Origin: Alphaproteobacteria bacterium
GTDB lineage: Bacteria; Pseudomonadota; Alphaproteobacteria; Micropepsales; Micropepsaceae
DNA length: 64,000 nt
Direction of reading: 5' to 3'
Assembly (NCBI GenBank): GCA_021325375.1
Contig: JAJPHG010000015.1
Location: 1-64,000, forward strand
Positions 45,259-55,161 of the stretch are shown piece by piece; position 1 is the stretch's first letter, and every line of letters starts with the position of its first letter. Below the pieces are notes generated by a model that worked only from the letters and a program-made list of their open reading frames with translations, was not told where the DNA came from and did no database searches. The translations under genes and the position numbers were made by a program.

Positions 45259-46734
45259 ATGAGCAGCAGCGACAGCGAGAAGAACTGGTTCGGCCACGGT
45301 CTCGGCAAGGCGCGCGATCGCGTCCGCGACTATGCCGGCCGTGCGGTGAACGGCAGCGACGCGCGCGCGCCGCGCGGCATGTGGGTCGTGGCCGGCGTGA
45401 TCATCATCGGCCTCGTCATCCTCGGCGCGATCGGCTGGGCGGTGGTTCGAACCTCCACGCCGGCGACGCGTGCCGGACGCGGCGGCGCCGGCGGAGCCTT
45501 GCCCGTGGGCGTGGCCTCCGTCGCCAGGGGCGACGTCGACATCAAGCTCAACGCGCTCGGCACGGTCACGCCGCTCGCAACCGTCACCGTGAGGCCGCAG
45601 GTGAGCGGCCAGATCCTGCGCTTCAATTTCCAGGAAGGGCAGATGGTCAAGGCGAACGAGCTGCTCGCCGAGATCGATCCGCGCCCGTTCCGCGCCGCCT
45701 ACGACCAGGCATTGGGTGCGCAGAACCGCGACCAGGCGACGCTCGCCAACGCCGAAGTGGACCTCCAGCGCGACACCGCGCTCTATGCGCAGAAGGCCGT
45801 GTCGCAGCAGGTGCTCGCGACCCAGCAGGCCCTGGTGCGCTCGACGGCGGCGACGGTGAAGGCCGACAAGGCCGCGGTCGAGGCGGCGGCGATCAATCTG
45901 CAGTTCACCAAGATCACCTCGCCGGTGGACGGCCGCGTCGGCCTGCGTCAGGTCGATGTCGGCAATCTCGTCCAGGCCGGGCAGACGAACGGCGTGGTGG
46001 TCGTGACCCAGCTTCAGCCGATCTCGGTGCTGTTCTCGCTGCCCGAGGACAATATCTCCGACATCATGAGCCGCATCCGTGCCGGCGCCACGCTCAGCGT
46101 CGAGGCCTTCGACCGCGGCCAGACGGTCAAGATCGCCGACGGCAAGCTCGCCACCCTCGACAACGTCATCGATCCCACGACCGGCACGGTGAAGCTGCGC
46201 GCGATGTTCGACAATACGGGCGGCGAGCTGTTCCCCAGCCAGTTCGTCAACGTGCGCCTGCTCGTCAACACGCTGAGGAACCAGACCTGGGTGCCGGCCT
46301 CGGCGATCGAGCGCGGCTCTCAAGGAGCCTATGTCTACGTCGTGCAGGCCGATAAGACGGTGGCGATGCGCACGGTGACGCTCGGGCCCCAGGACGGCGA
46401 CCATGTGGCGATCATGAAGGGTCTCAACCCGGGCGAGACCGTCGTCACCGACGGCGCCGACCGCTTGAGCGACGGCGCCGACGTGATCGTGCCGAAGGGC
46501 ACCAAGGCCGGCGCCGCCAAGCCCGCCGCCGAGGGTGCGAGCGATGCCTCGCGCACCGCGCGGCGTGCGGCGCTGGCCAAGGCCTGCGGCGCGGACCTCG
46601 CGAAATACTGCCCCAACATGGAAGGCTCCGACCGCTTCCAATGCATGCGCGACCATCGCGACGATTTCAGCGCCGAGTGCAAGGCGGTGATGTCGAAGAT
46701 GCGCCGCGGCGGCGGCGGCCGCGGCGGGCAGTGA
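45259..46734 (+). CDS. RND efflux periplasmic adaptor (MdtA-like) with Cys-rich C-terminal tail
   Basis: A 491-residue membrane-fusion protein of a tripartite RND pump. It has an N-terminal helix (MWVVAGVIIIGLVILGAIGW, about residues 35-54), a lipoyl half (VTVRPQVSGQILRFNFQEGQ), a coiled-coil hairpin (about 125-190), a second lipoyl half with FTKITSPVDGRVGLRQVDVG, and beta-barrel and proximal domains to about residue 415. A tail of about 65 residues then holds CGADLAKYCPNMEG, FQCMRDHRDDF and SAECKAVM, four cysteines in a GLG1/FGFR-type Cys-rich repeat pattern, unusual for adaptors. An in-frame GTG at 45241 is an alternative start. It is the first gene of the RND operon. Confidence 0.9.
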   Translation: MSSSDSEKNWFGHGLGKARDRVRDYAGRAVNGSDARAPRGMWVVAGVIIIGLVILGAIGWAVVRTSTPATRAGRGGAGGALPVGVASVARGDVDIKLNALGTVTPLATVTVRPQVSGQILRFNFQEGQMVKANELLAEIDPRPFRAAYDQALGAQNRDQATLANAEVDLQRDTALYAQKAVSQQVLATQQALVRSTAATVKADKAAVEAAAINLQFTKITSPVDGRVGLRQVDVGNLVQAGQTNGVVVVTQLQPISVLFSLPEDNISDIMSRIRAGATLSVEAFDRGQTVKIADGKLATLDNVIDPTTGTVKLRAMFDNTGGELFPSQFVNVRLLVNTLRNQTWVPASAIERGSQGAYVYVVQADKTVAMRTVTLGPQDGDHVAIMKGLNPGETVVTDGADRLSDGADVIVPKGTKAGAAKPAAEGASDASRTARRAALAKACGADLAKYCPNMEGSDRFQCMRDHRDDFSAECKAVMSKMRRGGGGRGGQ

Positions 46735-46758
46735 CACGACGTGCGCGCCGTCCCTCCA

Positions 46759-46939
46759 ATGTCATGGCCCGCGAATGCGGGCCAACCAGGTCGGTTCGGC
46801 CCGATTTCGGAAGGACTCACGCGGAGGCGCGGAGATCGCGGAGTTGAGCTCCTCTCCGCGGCCTCCGCGCCTCCGCGTGAATCCTTTGTAAGAGCAAGTA
46901 GACGTCACCTGGGTGGCCCGCATTCGCGGGCCATGACAT
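46759..46939. repeat. Nested palindrome between RND adaptor and permease
   Basis: The outer arms 46759-46783 and 46915-46939 are perfect 25-base reverse complements. Inside them a second inverted repeat (about 46818-46835 with 46862-46879, built on CACGCGGAGGCGCGGAG) flanks a short TTGAGCT loop. The outer arms carry the GTCATGGCCCGC motif of the other repeats, so a second repeat type appears to be inserted into the first. It lies inside an operon. Confidence 0.85.
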
Positions 46940-46963
46940 CGAGATTGTCAAAGCAGTAGCGCG

Positions 46964-49900
46964 ATGAACCCCTCAGCCCCCTTCATCCAGCGTCCGGTGG
47001 CGACGTCGCTCTTGATGATCGCGATCATGCTGGTGGGGTTCGCGGGCTATCTCTATCTGCCGCTCTCGGCGCTGCCCGAGGTCGACTATCCCACCATCCA
47101 GGTGCAGACCTTCCTTCCCGGCGCCAGCCCCGACGTGATGACGACGACGGTCACCGCGCCCCTGGAGCGCCAGTTCGGCCAGATGCCGGGCCTCAACCAG
47201 ATGTCGTCGGTGAGCTCCGCCGGCGCCTCGGTCGTGACGCTGCAGTTCGACCTCTCGCTCAGCCTCGACGTCGCCGAGCAGCAGGTGCAGGCGGCGATCA
47301 ACGCTTCGGGAAACCTGCTGCCGCAGAGCCTTCCGGCGCCGCCGATCTACGCCAAGGTCAATCCGGCGGACGCGCCGATCCTGACGCTGGCGATCACCTC
47401 GACGGCGATGCCGCTGACCCAGGTGGAAGACCTCGCCGACACGCGCATCGCGGAGAAGATCTCGCAGCTTCCCGGCGTCGGCCTCGTCAGCATCAATGGC
47501 GGCCAGCGCCCCGCGATCCGCGTGCGCGCCAATCTGCAGGCGCTCGCCTCCTACGGCCTCAACATCGACGACGTGCGCACGACGGTCTCCAACGCCAATT
47601 CGAACGCGCCCAAGGGCAGCTTCGACGGCGCCTCGCGCTCCTACACGATCGATTCCAACGACCAGCTCTCCTCGATCGACGACTACAAGAGCATCGTCAT
47701 CGCCTACAAGAACGGCGCGCCGGTGCATCTCTCCGACGTGGCGACCGTCGAGAACGGCGCGGAGAACGACAAGCTCTTGAGCTGGATGAACACCACGCCG
47801 GCGATCCTGCTCAACGTCCAGCGCCAGCCCGGCGCCAACGTCATCGCGGTCGCCGACAGCGTCAAGCAGCTCCTGCCGCAGATCGAGGCGGGATTGCCCG
47901 GCAGCATCAAGGTCGTGGTCCTCACCGACCGCACCAACACGATCCGCGCCTCGGTCAGCGACGTCGAGTTCGAGCTCGGCCTCGCCGTCGTGCTGGTGGT
48001 GCTGGTCATCTATCTCTTCCTGCGCAACCTGCCGGCGACGTTCATCCCGAGCCTGTCGGTGCCGCTTTCCATCGTCGGCACGTTCGCGGCGATGTACCTG
48101 CTCGGCTATTCGCTCAACAATCTGTCGCTGATGGCGCTCACCATTGCGTCGGGCTTCGTCGTCGACGACGCCATCGTGATGATCGAGAACATCGCGCGCT
48201 ACATCGAGCAGGGCGAGACACCCTACGACGCGGCGATGAAGGGCGCGGGCGAGATCGGCTTCACCATCGTCTCGCTCACCGTGTCGCTGATCGCCGTCCT
48301 GATCCCGCTGCTCTTCATGCAGGAGGTGGTGGGGCGGCTGTTCCGCGAGTTCGCGGTGACGCTGGCGATCACCATCCTGATCTCCGCTTTCGTGTCGCTG
48401 ACCCTGGTGCCGATGCTCTGCGCCAAGCTCTTGCGCCACAAGACCGAGGCGAAGAAGCAGGGCGCCGTCGCGCGCCGCGCCGAGGAATATTTCGAGCGCC
48501 TGATCAAGGAATACGACCGCCTTCTCACCTGGGTGCTCGACCACCAGCCGCTGACGCTGATCGTCGCGGTGGCGACGCTGGTGGTGACGGTGCTGCTCTA
48601 TATCCTAATCCCTAAGGGCTTCTTCCCGATCCAGGACACCGGTCTCGTGCAGGGCATCACCCAGGCCGGCCCCACCGTCTCGTTCCAGGCGATGTCCGAG
48701 CGTCAGACGGCGCTCGCCAGATCGCTGCTCGCCAACCCGAACGTCTCGAGCCTGTCGTCCTTCATCGGCGTCGACGGCAGCAACAACACGCTCAACAGCG
48801 GCCGCTTCCTGATCAATCTCGTGCCCAAGGACGACCGCGCCGCCTCCATCGGCGACGTGCTGAAGCAGCTCGCGGATTCGGCGCACAACGTGCCGGGCAT
48901 CTCGCTCTATCTCCAGCCGGTGCAGGACTTGACCATCGATTCCACGGTCAGCCGCGCGCAGTACCAGTTCGTGCTCGAGGATTCGAGCACCGCGGCGCTG
49001 ACGCGCTACGTCCCCAAGCTTCTCGCGCGGCTGCGGCAGGCGCCGGAGATCACCAACGTCTCGACCAACTTCACCGACCGCGGCCTCGCGGCACAGGTGA
49101 CCGTCGACCGCGACACCGCGGCGCGTTTCGGCATCACCGCGGCCACGATCGACAACGCGCTCTACGACGCGTTCGGCCAGCGCATCGTGTCGACGATCTT
49201 CACCCAATCCAACCAGTACCGCGTCATCCTGGAAGCCGATCCGGGCGTGCAGAACACGGTCAGCGCGCTCTCCGACATCCACCTGCCGTCGGCGGGCGGG
49301 GGCCAGGTGCCGATGTCGGCGTTTGCGCGCGTCGAGCAGATGCCGGTGCCGCTGGAGACCGATCACCTGGGCCAGTTCCCCGCCGCGTCGATCTCCTTCG
49401 ACGTCGCGAACGGCTATTCGCTGGGCGCTGCCGTCGACGCGGTCAAGAAGGCCGAGCGCGACACCTCGGTCCCCACCAGCACGACGACGAATTTCGAGGG
49501 CTCGGCGCTGGCCTTCCAATCGGCGCTGTCGAGCGAGCTGCTGCTCATCCTCGCCGCCATCGTCACGGTCTATATCGTGCTCGGCGTGCTCTATGAGAGC
49601 TACGTCCATCCGATCACGATCCTTTCGACCTTGCCGTCGGCGGGCGTGGGCGCGCTGCTGTTCCTGATCCTGACCGGCAACGATCTGGGCATCGTCTCGA
49701 TCATCGGCATCATCCTGCTCATCGGCATCGTCAAGAAAAACGCGATCATGATGATCGACTTCGCGCTCGAGGCCGAGCGCGGCGAGGGCAAGAGCCCGCG
49801 CGAGGCGATCCATCAGGCGGCACTCCTGCGCTTCCGCCCGATCATGATGACGACGGTGGCGGCGCTGTTCGCGGCGCTCCCGTTGATGCTGGGCAGCGGC

Positions 49901-50065
49901 ACGGGCTCGGAGCTGCGCCAGCCGCTCGGCATCTCCATCGTCGGCGGGCTCTTGGTGAGCCAGCTCCTGACGCTCTTCACCACGCCGGTGATCTACATCT
50001 ATTTCGACCGCTTAAGCCAACGCATGCGCGGCGGGGAGAAGACCTCGCAGGCCACGGCGACATGA
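46964..50065 (+). CDS. RND multidrug efflux permease (MdtB-like)
   Basis: A 1033-residue inner-membrane pump of the HAE-1 RND family, the normal length. The N-terminus is typical ([20 protein letters not shown]). The transmembrane proton-relay Asp pair is in [20 protein letters not shown] near residue 400, and [16 protein letters not shown] lies near residue 925. It exchanges protons for lipophilic compounds, working as a trimer with the adaptor at 45259 and an outer-membrane channel not present here. The second permease follows with an ATGA overlap, giving an MdtABC-like adaptor-permease-permease layout, which suggests a mixed B2C trimer. Confidence 0.95.
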   Translation: MNPSAPFIQRPVATSLLMIAIMLVGFAGYLYLPLSALPEVDYPTIQVQTFLPGASPDVMTTTVTAPLERQFGQMPGLNQMSSVSSAGASVVTLQFDLSLSLDVAEQQVQAAINASGNLLPQSLPAPPIYAKVNPADAPILTLAITSTAMPLTQVEDLADTRIAEKISQLPGVGLVSINGGQRPAIRVRANLQALASYGLNIDDVRTTVSNANSNAPKGSFDGASRSYTIDSNDQLSSIDDYKSIVIAYKNGAPVHLSDVATVENGAENDKLLSWMNTTPAILLNVQRQPGANVIAVADSVKQLLPQIEAGLPGSIKVVVLTDRTNTIRASVSDVEFELGLAVVLVVLVIYLFLRNLPATFIPSLSVPLSIVGTFAAMYLLGYSLNNLSLMALTIASGFVVDDAIVMIENIARYIEQGETPYDAAMKGAGEIGFTIVSLTVSLIAVLIPLLFMQEVVGRLFREFAVTLAITILISAFVSLTLVPMLCAKLLRHKTEAKKQGAVARRAEEYFERLIKEYDRLLTWVLDHQPLTLIVAVATLVVTVLLYILIPKGFFPIQDTGLVQGITQAGPTVSFQAMSERQTALARSLLANPNVSSLSSFIGVDGSNNTLNSGRFLINLVPKDDRAASIGDVLKQLADSAHNVPGISLYLQPVQDLTIDSTVSRAQYQFVLEDSSTAALTRYVPKLLARLRQAPEITNVSTNFTDRGLAAQVTVDRDTAARFGITAATIDNALYDAFGQRIVSTIFTQSNQYRVILEADPGVQNTVSALSDIHLPSAGGGQVPMSAFARVEQMPVPLETDHLGQFPAASISFDVANGYSLGAAVDAVKKAERDTSVPTSTTTNFEGSALAFQSALSSELLLILAAIVTVYIVLGVLYESYVHPITILSTLPSAGVGALLFLILTGNDLGIVSIIGIILLIGIVKKNAIMMIDFALEAERGEGKSPREAIHQAALLRFRPIMMTTVAALFAALPLMLGSGTGSELRQPLGISIVGGLLVSQLLTLFTTPVIYIYFDRLSQRMRGGEKTSQATAT

Positions 50066-53000
50066 GCTTCTCCGACGTCTTCATCAAGAGGCCGATCGCG
50101 ACGAGCTTGCTGACGCTGGGCTTCGCGCTCGCGGGCGCCAGCGCCTATTTCCTGCTGCCGGTGGCGTCGCTTCCCAATGTCGACATCCCCACGATCTTCG
50201 TCACCGCCTCGATGGCGGGCGCCTCGCCGGAGACGATGTCGACCAGCGTGGCGACGCCGCTCGAGCGCCATCTCGGCTCCATCGCCGACGTGACCGAGAT
50301 GACGTCGCAGAGCTCGGTCGGCAACACCCGCATCGTGCTGCAGTTCGGTCTCGACCGCGACATCGACGGCGCGGCGCGCGACGTGCAGGCGGCGATCAAT
50401 GCCGCGCGCGCCGATCTTCCCGCCTCGCTGAAATCGAACCCGACCTACCGCAAGCTCAACCCCGCCGCCGCCCCCGTGCTGATCCTGGCGATGACGTCGG
50501 ACACGCTCTCGCCCGGCCAGATCTACGATTCTGCGTCCACCATCCTGCAGCAGAAGCTGAGCCAGGTGCCGGGCATCGGCCAGGTGCAGGTGGGCGGCTC
50601 GTCGCTGCCGGCGGTGCGCATCGATCTGAACCCGCGCGCGCTCTTCAAATACGGCATCGCGCTCGAGGACGTGCGCGCCGCGCTCTCCGCCGCCAACGCC
50701 AACGCGCCCAAGGGCGCCGTGGAAGAGGGCGCGGTCAAATACCAGCTCGCGGTCAACGACCAGGCGAAATCGGCCGCCGAGTACAAATCGCTGATCGTGG
50801 CCTATCGCAACAACGCCGCGGTGCGGTTGAGCGACGTGTCGGCGGTCAGCGACGGCGTCGAGGACGTGCGCAATATCGGCATGGCGAACGGCAAGCCCGC
50901 GATCCTGGTGATCCTGTTCGGCCAGCCCGGCGCCAACGTCATCGCCACCGTCGACACCGTCAAGGCGTTGCTGCCGGAGCTGCAGCGCGCCATCCCGCCC
51001 TCGATCAAGCTCGTCGTCGCCAACGACCGCACCGGCACGATCCGCTCCTCGGTGCGCGACGTGGAGATCACGATGGCGATCTCGGTCGTGCTGGTGGTTC
51101 TGGTCGTGTTCCTGTTCCTGCGCAACGGCCGCGCCGCGCTGGTGCCGAGCGTCGCGGTGCCGCTGTCGCTGGTCGGCACCTTCATGGTGATGTATTTCGC
51201 CGGCTACACGCTCGACAACCTCTCGCTGATGGCGCTGACGGTGGCGACCGGCTTCGTCGTCGACGACGCCATCGTGGTGCTCGAGAACATCACCCGCCAC
51301 ATCGAGGCCGGGATGCCGCGCGTGCAGGCGGCGCTGCTCGGCGCGCGCGAGGTGGGCTTCACCGTGCTTTCCATGAGCCTGTCGCTGACGGCGGTGTTCC
51401 TGCCGATCACCTTGATGGGCGGCGTGGTGGGACGCTTCTTCAACGAGTTCGCGATCGTGCTGTCGGCGTCGGTGCTGATCTCGCTCGTCGTGTCGCTGAC
51501 GACGACGCCGATGATGTGCGCCAATCTCGACCTGCACAAGCCCGACCGCAACCAGGGCTTCCTCCTGCGCGGCGCAGAGCGCGTCTTCGACGCGATGCTG
51601 CATTTCTACGACGTCACGCTCTCCTGGGCGCTGCGCATGCCGCTTCTCATCGTCGCGATCCTTTTCGGCACGATCCTTCTCAACGGCTATCTCTATTACG
51701 TCATTCCCAAGGGATTCTTCCCCGTCGAGGACACCGGCGAAGTCAATGGCGGCATCCGCGGCGACCAGTCGATCTCGTTCCAGCTCATGGAGCAGAAATT
51801 CGCAGCCTTCGTCGGCATCATCGCCAAGGACCCGGCCGTGCAGAGCGTGGTGGGCTTCGCGGGCGGCGGCGGCGGCGGACCGCGCGGCGGCGCGACCAAT
51901 TCCGGCAACGTCTTCATCCAGTTGAAGCCCAAATCCGAGCGCGGCGGCATGAGCACCGACGAGGTCATCGCGCGGCTAATGCACGGCAAGCTCAACGACA
52001 TCTCCGGCGCGCGGCCGTTCCTGCAGAACGCGGGCGGCGTGCCGGGCGCGGGCGGGCGGCAGGGCAACGGCGCCTATCAGTACTCGCTCCAGGCCGACAC
52101 GCTGGACGAGCTCAACGAATGGGTGCCCAAGATCACGGGCGCGCTGCAGGACGTGCCCGAGCTCGACGACGTCCAGTCCGACCGCGAGGACAAGGGGCTC
52201 GAGGTCGAGCTCACCATCGACCGCCAGACGGCCGCGCGGCTCGGCATCTCCTCGTCGCAGATCGACAACACGCTCTACGACGCCTTCGGCCAACGCCAGG
52301 TCTCGACGATCTACAACGATTTGAACCAGTACCACGTGGTGATGGGCGTGGCGCCGGAGTTCTGGCAGAGCCCGGAGACGCTGAAGGACATCTACGTCTC
52401 GACTGCGGGCGGCGCGGTCAGCGGCACGGCGGCGAGCGGCGCCGTCGCGGGCACCACGACGCTCACCGCCGCCGTCAACGCGGCGCCCACCACGACGGCG
52501 CCCACGGCGGCCGACGTCGCCGAGGACGCGCTGCGCAACCAGCAGCTCAACGCGCTCACCAACAGCGCGCGTGGCAGCGCCTCCACCGGCGCCTCGATCT
52601 CGAGCGAGGTCGAGACCATGGTGCCGCTTTCGGCGTTCTCGCATTTCGGGCCCGGCACGACGCCGCTTTCGATCAATCACGACGGGCCGTTCGTGGCGAC
52701 GACGTTCTCCTTCGACCTGCCCAAGGGCATCTCGCTCGGCCAGGCGACCGCCGCGATCGGCCGCACCATGGACACGCTGCATGTGCCGGTGTCGGTACAT
52801 GGCGGCTTCGCGGGCTCGGCGCGCATCTTCCAGCAATCGGTGTCGGGCGAGCCGCTGCTCATCCTGGCCGCGATCCTTGCGGTCTATATCGTGCTCGGCG
52901 TGCTCTATGAGAGCTACGTCCATCCGCTGACGATATTGTCGACGCTGCCGTCGGCGGGCGTGGGCGCGGTGCTGGCGCTCAGGCTGACCACCAACGAGTT

Positions 53001-53406
53001 CAATCTCTTCGCGCTGATCGGGGTGATCCTGCTCATCGGCATCGTCAAGAAAAACGCGATCATGATGATCGACTTCGCGCTCGTCGCCGAGCGCGAGGAG
53101 GGGCTGTCGTCGCGCGACGCGATCTACAAGGCGTGTCTGCTGCGCTTCCGCCCGATCATGATGACGACGTTCGCCGCGATCCTGGGCGCCCTGCCGCTCG
53201 CCATCGGCTTCGGCACGGGCTCGGAGCTGCGCCAGCCGCTCGGCATCGCGATCGTGGGCGGGCTCGCGCTCAGCCAGATCCTGACGCTCTACACGACGCC
53301 GGTGGTCTATCTCTACCTCGACCGCTTCCGCGGCTGGGCCAAACGCGGCTGGGACCGGTGGTATGCGGGGCTCATGGGCGACACGGTGCCGGGGGCGGCG
53401 GAGTGA
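50062..53406 (+). CDS. RND multidrug efflux permease (MdtC-like) with inserted Ala/Thr-rich segment
   Basis: A 1114-residue RND permease, about 80 longer than usual. The proton-relay region reads [20 protein letters not shown]. The extra length comes mainly from an Ala/Thr/Ser-rich low-complexity stretch at about residues 782-850, beginning [17 protein letters not shown] and ending before [12 protein letters not shown]. There the family normally has a short loop of the porter domain. A glycine-rich loop near residue 600 ([10 protein letters not shown]) is also longer than usual. It starts at an ATGA overlap with the first permease and ends the operon. Otherwise it looks functional. Confidence 0.94.
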   Translation: MSFSDVFIKRPIATSLLTLGFALAGASAYFLLPVASLPNVDIPTIFVTASMAGASPETMSTSVATPLERHLGSIADVTEMTSQSSVGNTRIVLQFGLDRDIDGAARDVQAAINAARADLPASLKSNPTYRKLNPAAAPVLILAMTSDTLSPGQIYDSASTILQQKLSQVPGIGQVQVGGSSLPAVRIDLNPRALFKYGIALEDVRAALSAANANAPKGAVEEGAVKYQLAVNDQAKSAAEYKSLIVAYRNNAAVRLSDVSAVSDGVEDVRNIGMANGKPAILVILFGQPGANVIATVDTVKALLPELQRAIPPSIKLVVANDRTGTIRSSVRDVEITMAISVVLVVLVVFLFLRNGRAALVPSVAVPLSLVGTFMVMYFAGYTLDNLSLMALTVATGFVVDDAIVVLENITRHIEAGMPRVQAALLGAREVGFTVLSMSLSLTAVFLPITLMGGVVGRFFNEFAIVLSASVLISLVVSLTTTPMMCANLDLHKPDRNQGFLLRGAERVFDAMLHFYDVTLSWALRMPLLIVAILFGTILLNGYLYYVIPKGFFPVEDTGEVNGGIRGDQSISFQLMEQKFAAFVGIIAKDPAVQSVVGFAGGGGGGPRGGATNSGNVFIQLKPKSERGGMSTDEVIARLMHGKLNDISGARPFLQNAGGVPGAGGRQGNGAYQYSLQADTLDELNEWVPKITGALQDVPELDDVQSDREDKGLEVELTIDRQTAARLGISSSQIDNTLYDAFGQRQVSTIYNDLNQYHVVMGVAPEFWQSPETLKDIYVSTAGGAVSGTAASGAVAGTTTLTAAVNAAPTTTAPTAADVAEDALRNQQLNALTNSARGSASTGASISSEVETMVPLSAFSHFGPGTTPLSINHDGPFVATTFSFDLPKGISLGQATAAIGRTMDTLHVPVSVHGGFAGSARIFQQSVSGEPLLILAAILAVYIVLGVLYESYVHPLTILSTLPSAGVGAVLALRLTTNEFNLFALIGVILLIGIVKKNAIMMIDFALVAEREEGLSSRDAIYKACLLRFRPIMMTTFAAILGALPLAIGFGTGSELRQPLGIAIVGGLALSQILTLYTTPVVYLYLDRFRGWAKRGWDRWYAGLMGDTVPGAAE

Positions 53407-53408
53407 GT

Positions 53409-53543
53409 CGACCCTCCCCTTGAGGGAGGGTCGAAAAATGCGAAGCATTTTTCGGGGAGGGGTCCGGTGCTCGCGGCCTTACCCCTCCCCGAAATTTGCT
53501 TCACTTCGTTTCGCAAATTTCGACCCTCCCTCAAGGGGAGGGT
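53409..53543. repeat. Large nested palindrome (CCCTCCCCTTGAGGG type) between convergent genes
   Basis: The arms 53409-53463 and 53481-53543 are reverse complements over most of their length. Each starts or ends with ACCCTCCCCTTGAGGGAGGG, carries a central hairpin (GAAAAATGC/GCATTTTTC on the left, GAAATTTGC/GCAAATTTC on the right), and closes with CGGGGAGGGGT. It fills the gap between the RND permease and mlaA stops, so it can end both transcripts and could form a cruciform. Confidence 0.85.
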
Positions 53544-53548
53544 GGCTT

Positions 53549-54295
53549 TTAGAGATTCGGCAGGTCCGTCGTGTCCGCGGCGCCGTTGTGGATCTCGTTG
53601 TTGCGGTACTGGCGGTAGAGGCTGCGCTGGGTGGCGTAGTAATCGACCGACGTGCGCTCGATCTGGTCGATCGTGTCCACGTTGCGGGCGCGCAGGTCGA
53701 GCACGCCCATGCCGGCGCGCGCGTAAGACAGCGTGTGGAAGCCGTCGAAGCGGATATAGGTGAAGGGATCCAGGAAGATGTCGACCACGCGCCCGGCGCT
53801 GTCGCGCGGCGGCGAGGGGCCGACGAAGGGCAGCACCCAATAGGGCCCTTCGCCCGAGCCCCACACGCCCAGCGTCTGGCCGAAATCCTCGTCGTGCGGC
53901 GGGATGCCCATCTTGGCTGCGATGTCGAACATGCCGCCGATGCCGAGCGTGCTGTTGAAGGTGATGCGGCCGAGCGTCTGGGTGGCGCGCACCGGCTCGC
54001 CCTGCAGCACGTCGTTGGCGAAGGTCACCGGCTCGTCCATGTTCGCGAGCATGTAGTGGAAGCGGTCGCGAATCTGCTCCGGCACCGTGTCGTTGTAGAA
54101 CACCGCGACCGGGCGCGCGACGTGCTTGTCCAGGCCCTGGTTGAACGCGAACATCTCACGGTTGGTGGGCTCGTAGGGATCGTTCTGCGCCAGCGAGTCC
54201 GGATTGGTCGTGGTCGTGCAGGCGCTCAAGCCGGCGCCGGCCAGGAAGATCGCCATAAGTGCGGAAGAACGGTTCATCTTAAAGCTCGAATTCAT
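53549..54295 (-). CDS. mlaA: Outer-membrane lipid-asymmetry lipoprotein MlaA (VacJ)
   Basis: A 248-residue lipoprotein. The signal peptide ends in the lipobox LSAC (Cys at about residue 26), followed by an MlaA core: NDPYEPTNREMFAFNQGLDK, RFHYMLANMDEPVTFANDVL, GIGGMFDIAAKMGI, DFGQTLGVWGSGEGPYWVLP and FVGPSPPRDSAGRVVD. It removes mislocalised phospholipids from the outer leaflet of the outer membrane and passes them to the MlaC/MlaFEDB system, whose genes are not in this window. A start at the next ATG (54277) gives a more typical 20-residue lipoprotein signal. Convergent with the RND operon. Confidence 0.94.
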   Translation of the reverse strand: MNSSFKMNRSSALMAIFLAGAGLSACTTTTNPDSLAQNDPYEPTNREMFAFNQGLDKHVARPVAVFYNDTVPEQIRDRFHYMLANMDEPVTFANDVLQGEPVRATQTLGRITFNSTLGIGGMFDIAAKMGIPPHDEDFGQTLGVWGSGEGPYWVLPFVGPSPPRDSAGRVVDIFLDPFTYIRFDGFHTLSYARAGMGVLDLRARNVDTIDQIERTSVDYYATQRSLYRQYRNNEIHNGAADTTDLPNL

Positions 54296-54387
54296 CCCAA
54301 TGGGAAAACGCTCATACGCGCGAATCGATGCCTTGCTTAATATCGGCTGCGATCATGACGGCGACAAGGGGTTGAACGCGCCCGTCC

Positions 54388-55161
54388 TCAGATTCCGCCG
54401 TACCAAGTGTAGCCCTGATCCTCCCAATAGCCGCCTTTGCCGCCGTTGATATTGGAGAAATGTTCTACAAGCTCAATTCGTTGTACGTACTTAGCCATTT
54501 TGTAACCCAATTGACGCTCCGCCCTGAGACGAACCGGCGCACCGTGCTCGACGGGCAACACCTGGCCGTTCAGTTGGTAGGCCAGGATCGTCTGCGGGTG
54601 GGTCGCCTCCAAAAGGTCGAGGCTCTCGTAATAATAGGGCACGTCGCCCGACAGCGAGCTGCCCATCGGATCGGCGCAATAGAACATGACGTAGCGGGCC
54701 TCAGGCTTCGGACCCGCGGCCGCCAGGATCGGCGCAAGAGGCGCCCCCGTCCATTCGCCGATGCAGCTCCAGCCCTCGACGCAGTCGTGGCGCGTGATCT
54801 GGGTGCGCGGCGGCATGGCGCGAAGCTCGGCCATGGAGAGCGACAATTTGCGCTCGACGAGGCCTCCGACCTCGATGCGCCAGTCCGCGAAATCCTTCGC
54901 GGCGTGGGCGGCGTATTCGTCGGTCTGGGGATTGAGCGTGCCGTTGGCGCGGAAGACGGGCGCGATGTCCTTCTTGGAGAATTCCGGCGCCAGCGCGTGG
55001 TGCCCAGCGAACAGGCGCTGCATCCGGCGCGTCAGGTTCTCCACCTCGCCCAGCGCGCTTACCACCCATTGCTGCTCGGAGAGCGGGGTGCAGGCCGCGA
55101 GCATCAGCGCGCCCGCGCTCGCCAGCATCCCCTTGAGAAGATTGCGCCGGGTCTCAGCCAT
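54388..55161 (-). CDS. Tat-exported molybdopterin-dependent oxidoreductase (sulfite-oxidase type)
   Basis: A 257-residue protein of the sulfite oxidase/YedY fold. It has a Tat signal (TRRNLLKGMLASAGALM) whose end, LAACTP, is also a plausible lipobox, so it may be a Tat lipoprotein. The molybdenum-ligating Cys127 is in ITRHDCVEGWSCIGEW. The substrate and cofactor surroundings include MFYCADPMG, TILAYQLNGQVLPVEHGAPV and RAERQLGYKMAKYVQRIEL. Function in the periplasm is expected; the substrate (oxidised methionine, sulfoxides or other) is not evident. It overlaps the b-type cytochrome gene upstream by 8 bases, a YedYZ-like electron-transfer pair. Confidence 0.87.
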   Translation of the reverse strand: MAETRRNLLKGMLASAGALMLAACTPLSEQQWVVSALGEVENLTRRMQRLFAGHHALAPEFSKKDIAPVFRANGTLNPQTDEYAAHAAKDFADWRIEVGGLVERKLSLSMAELRAMPPRTQITRHDCVEGWSCIGEWTGAPLAPILAAAGPKPEARYVMFYCADPMGSSLSGDVPYYYESLDLLEATHPQTILAYQLNGQVLPVEHGAPVRLRAERQLGYKMAKYVQRIELVEHFSNINGGKGGYWEDQGYTWYGGI

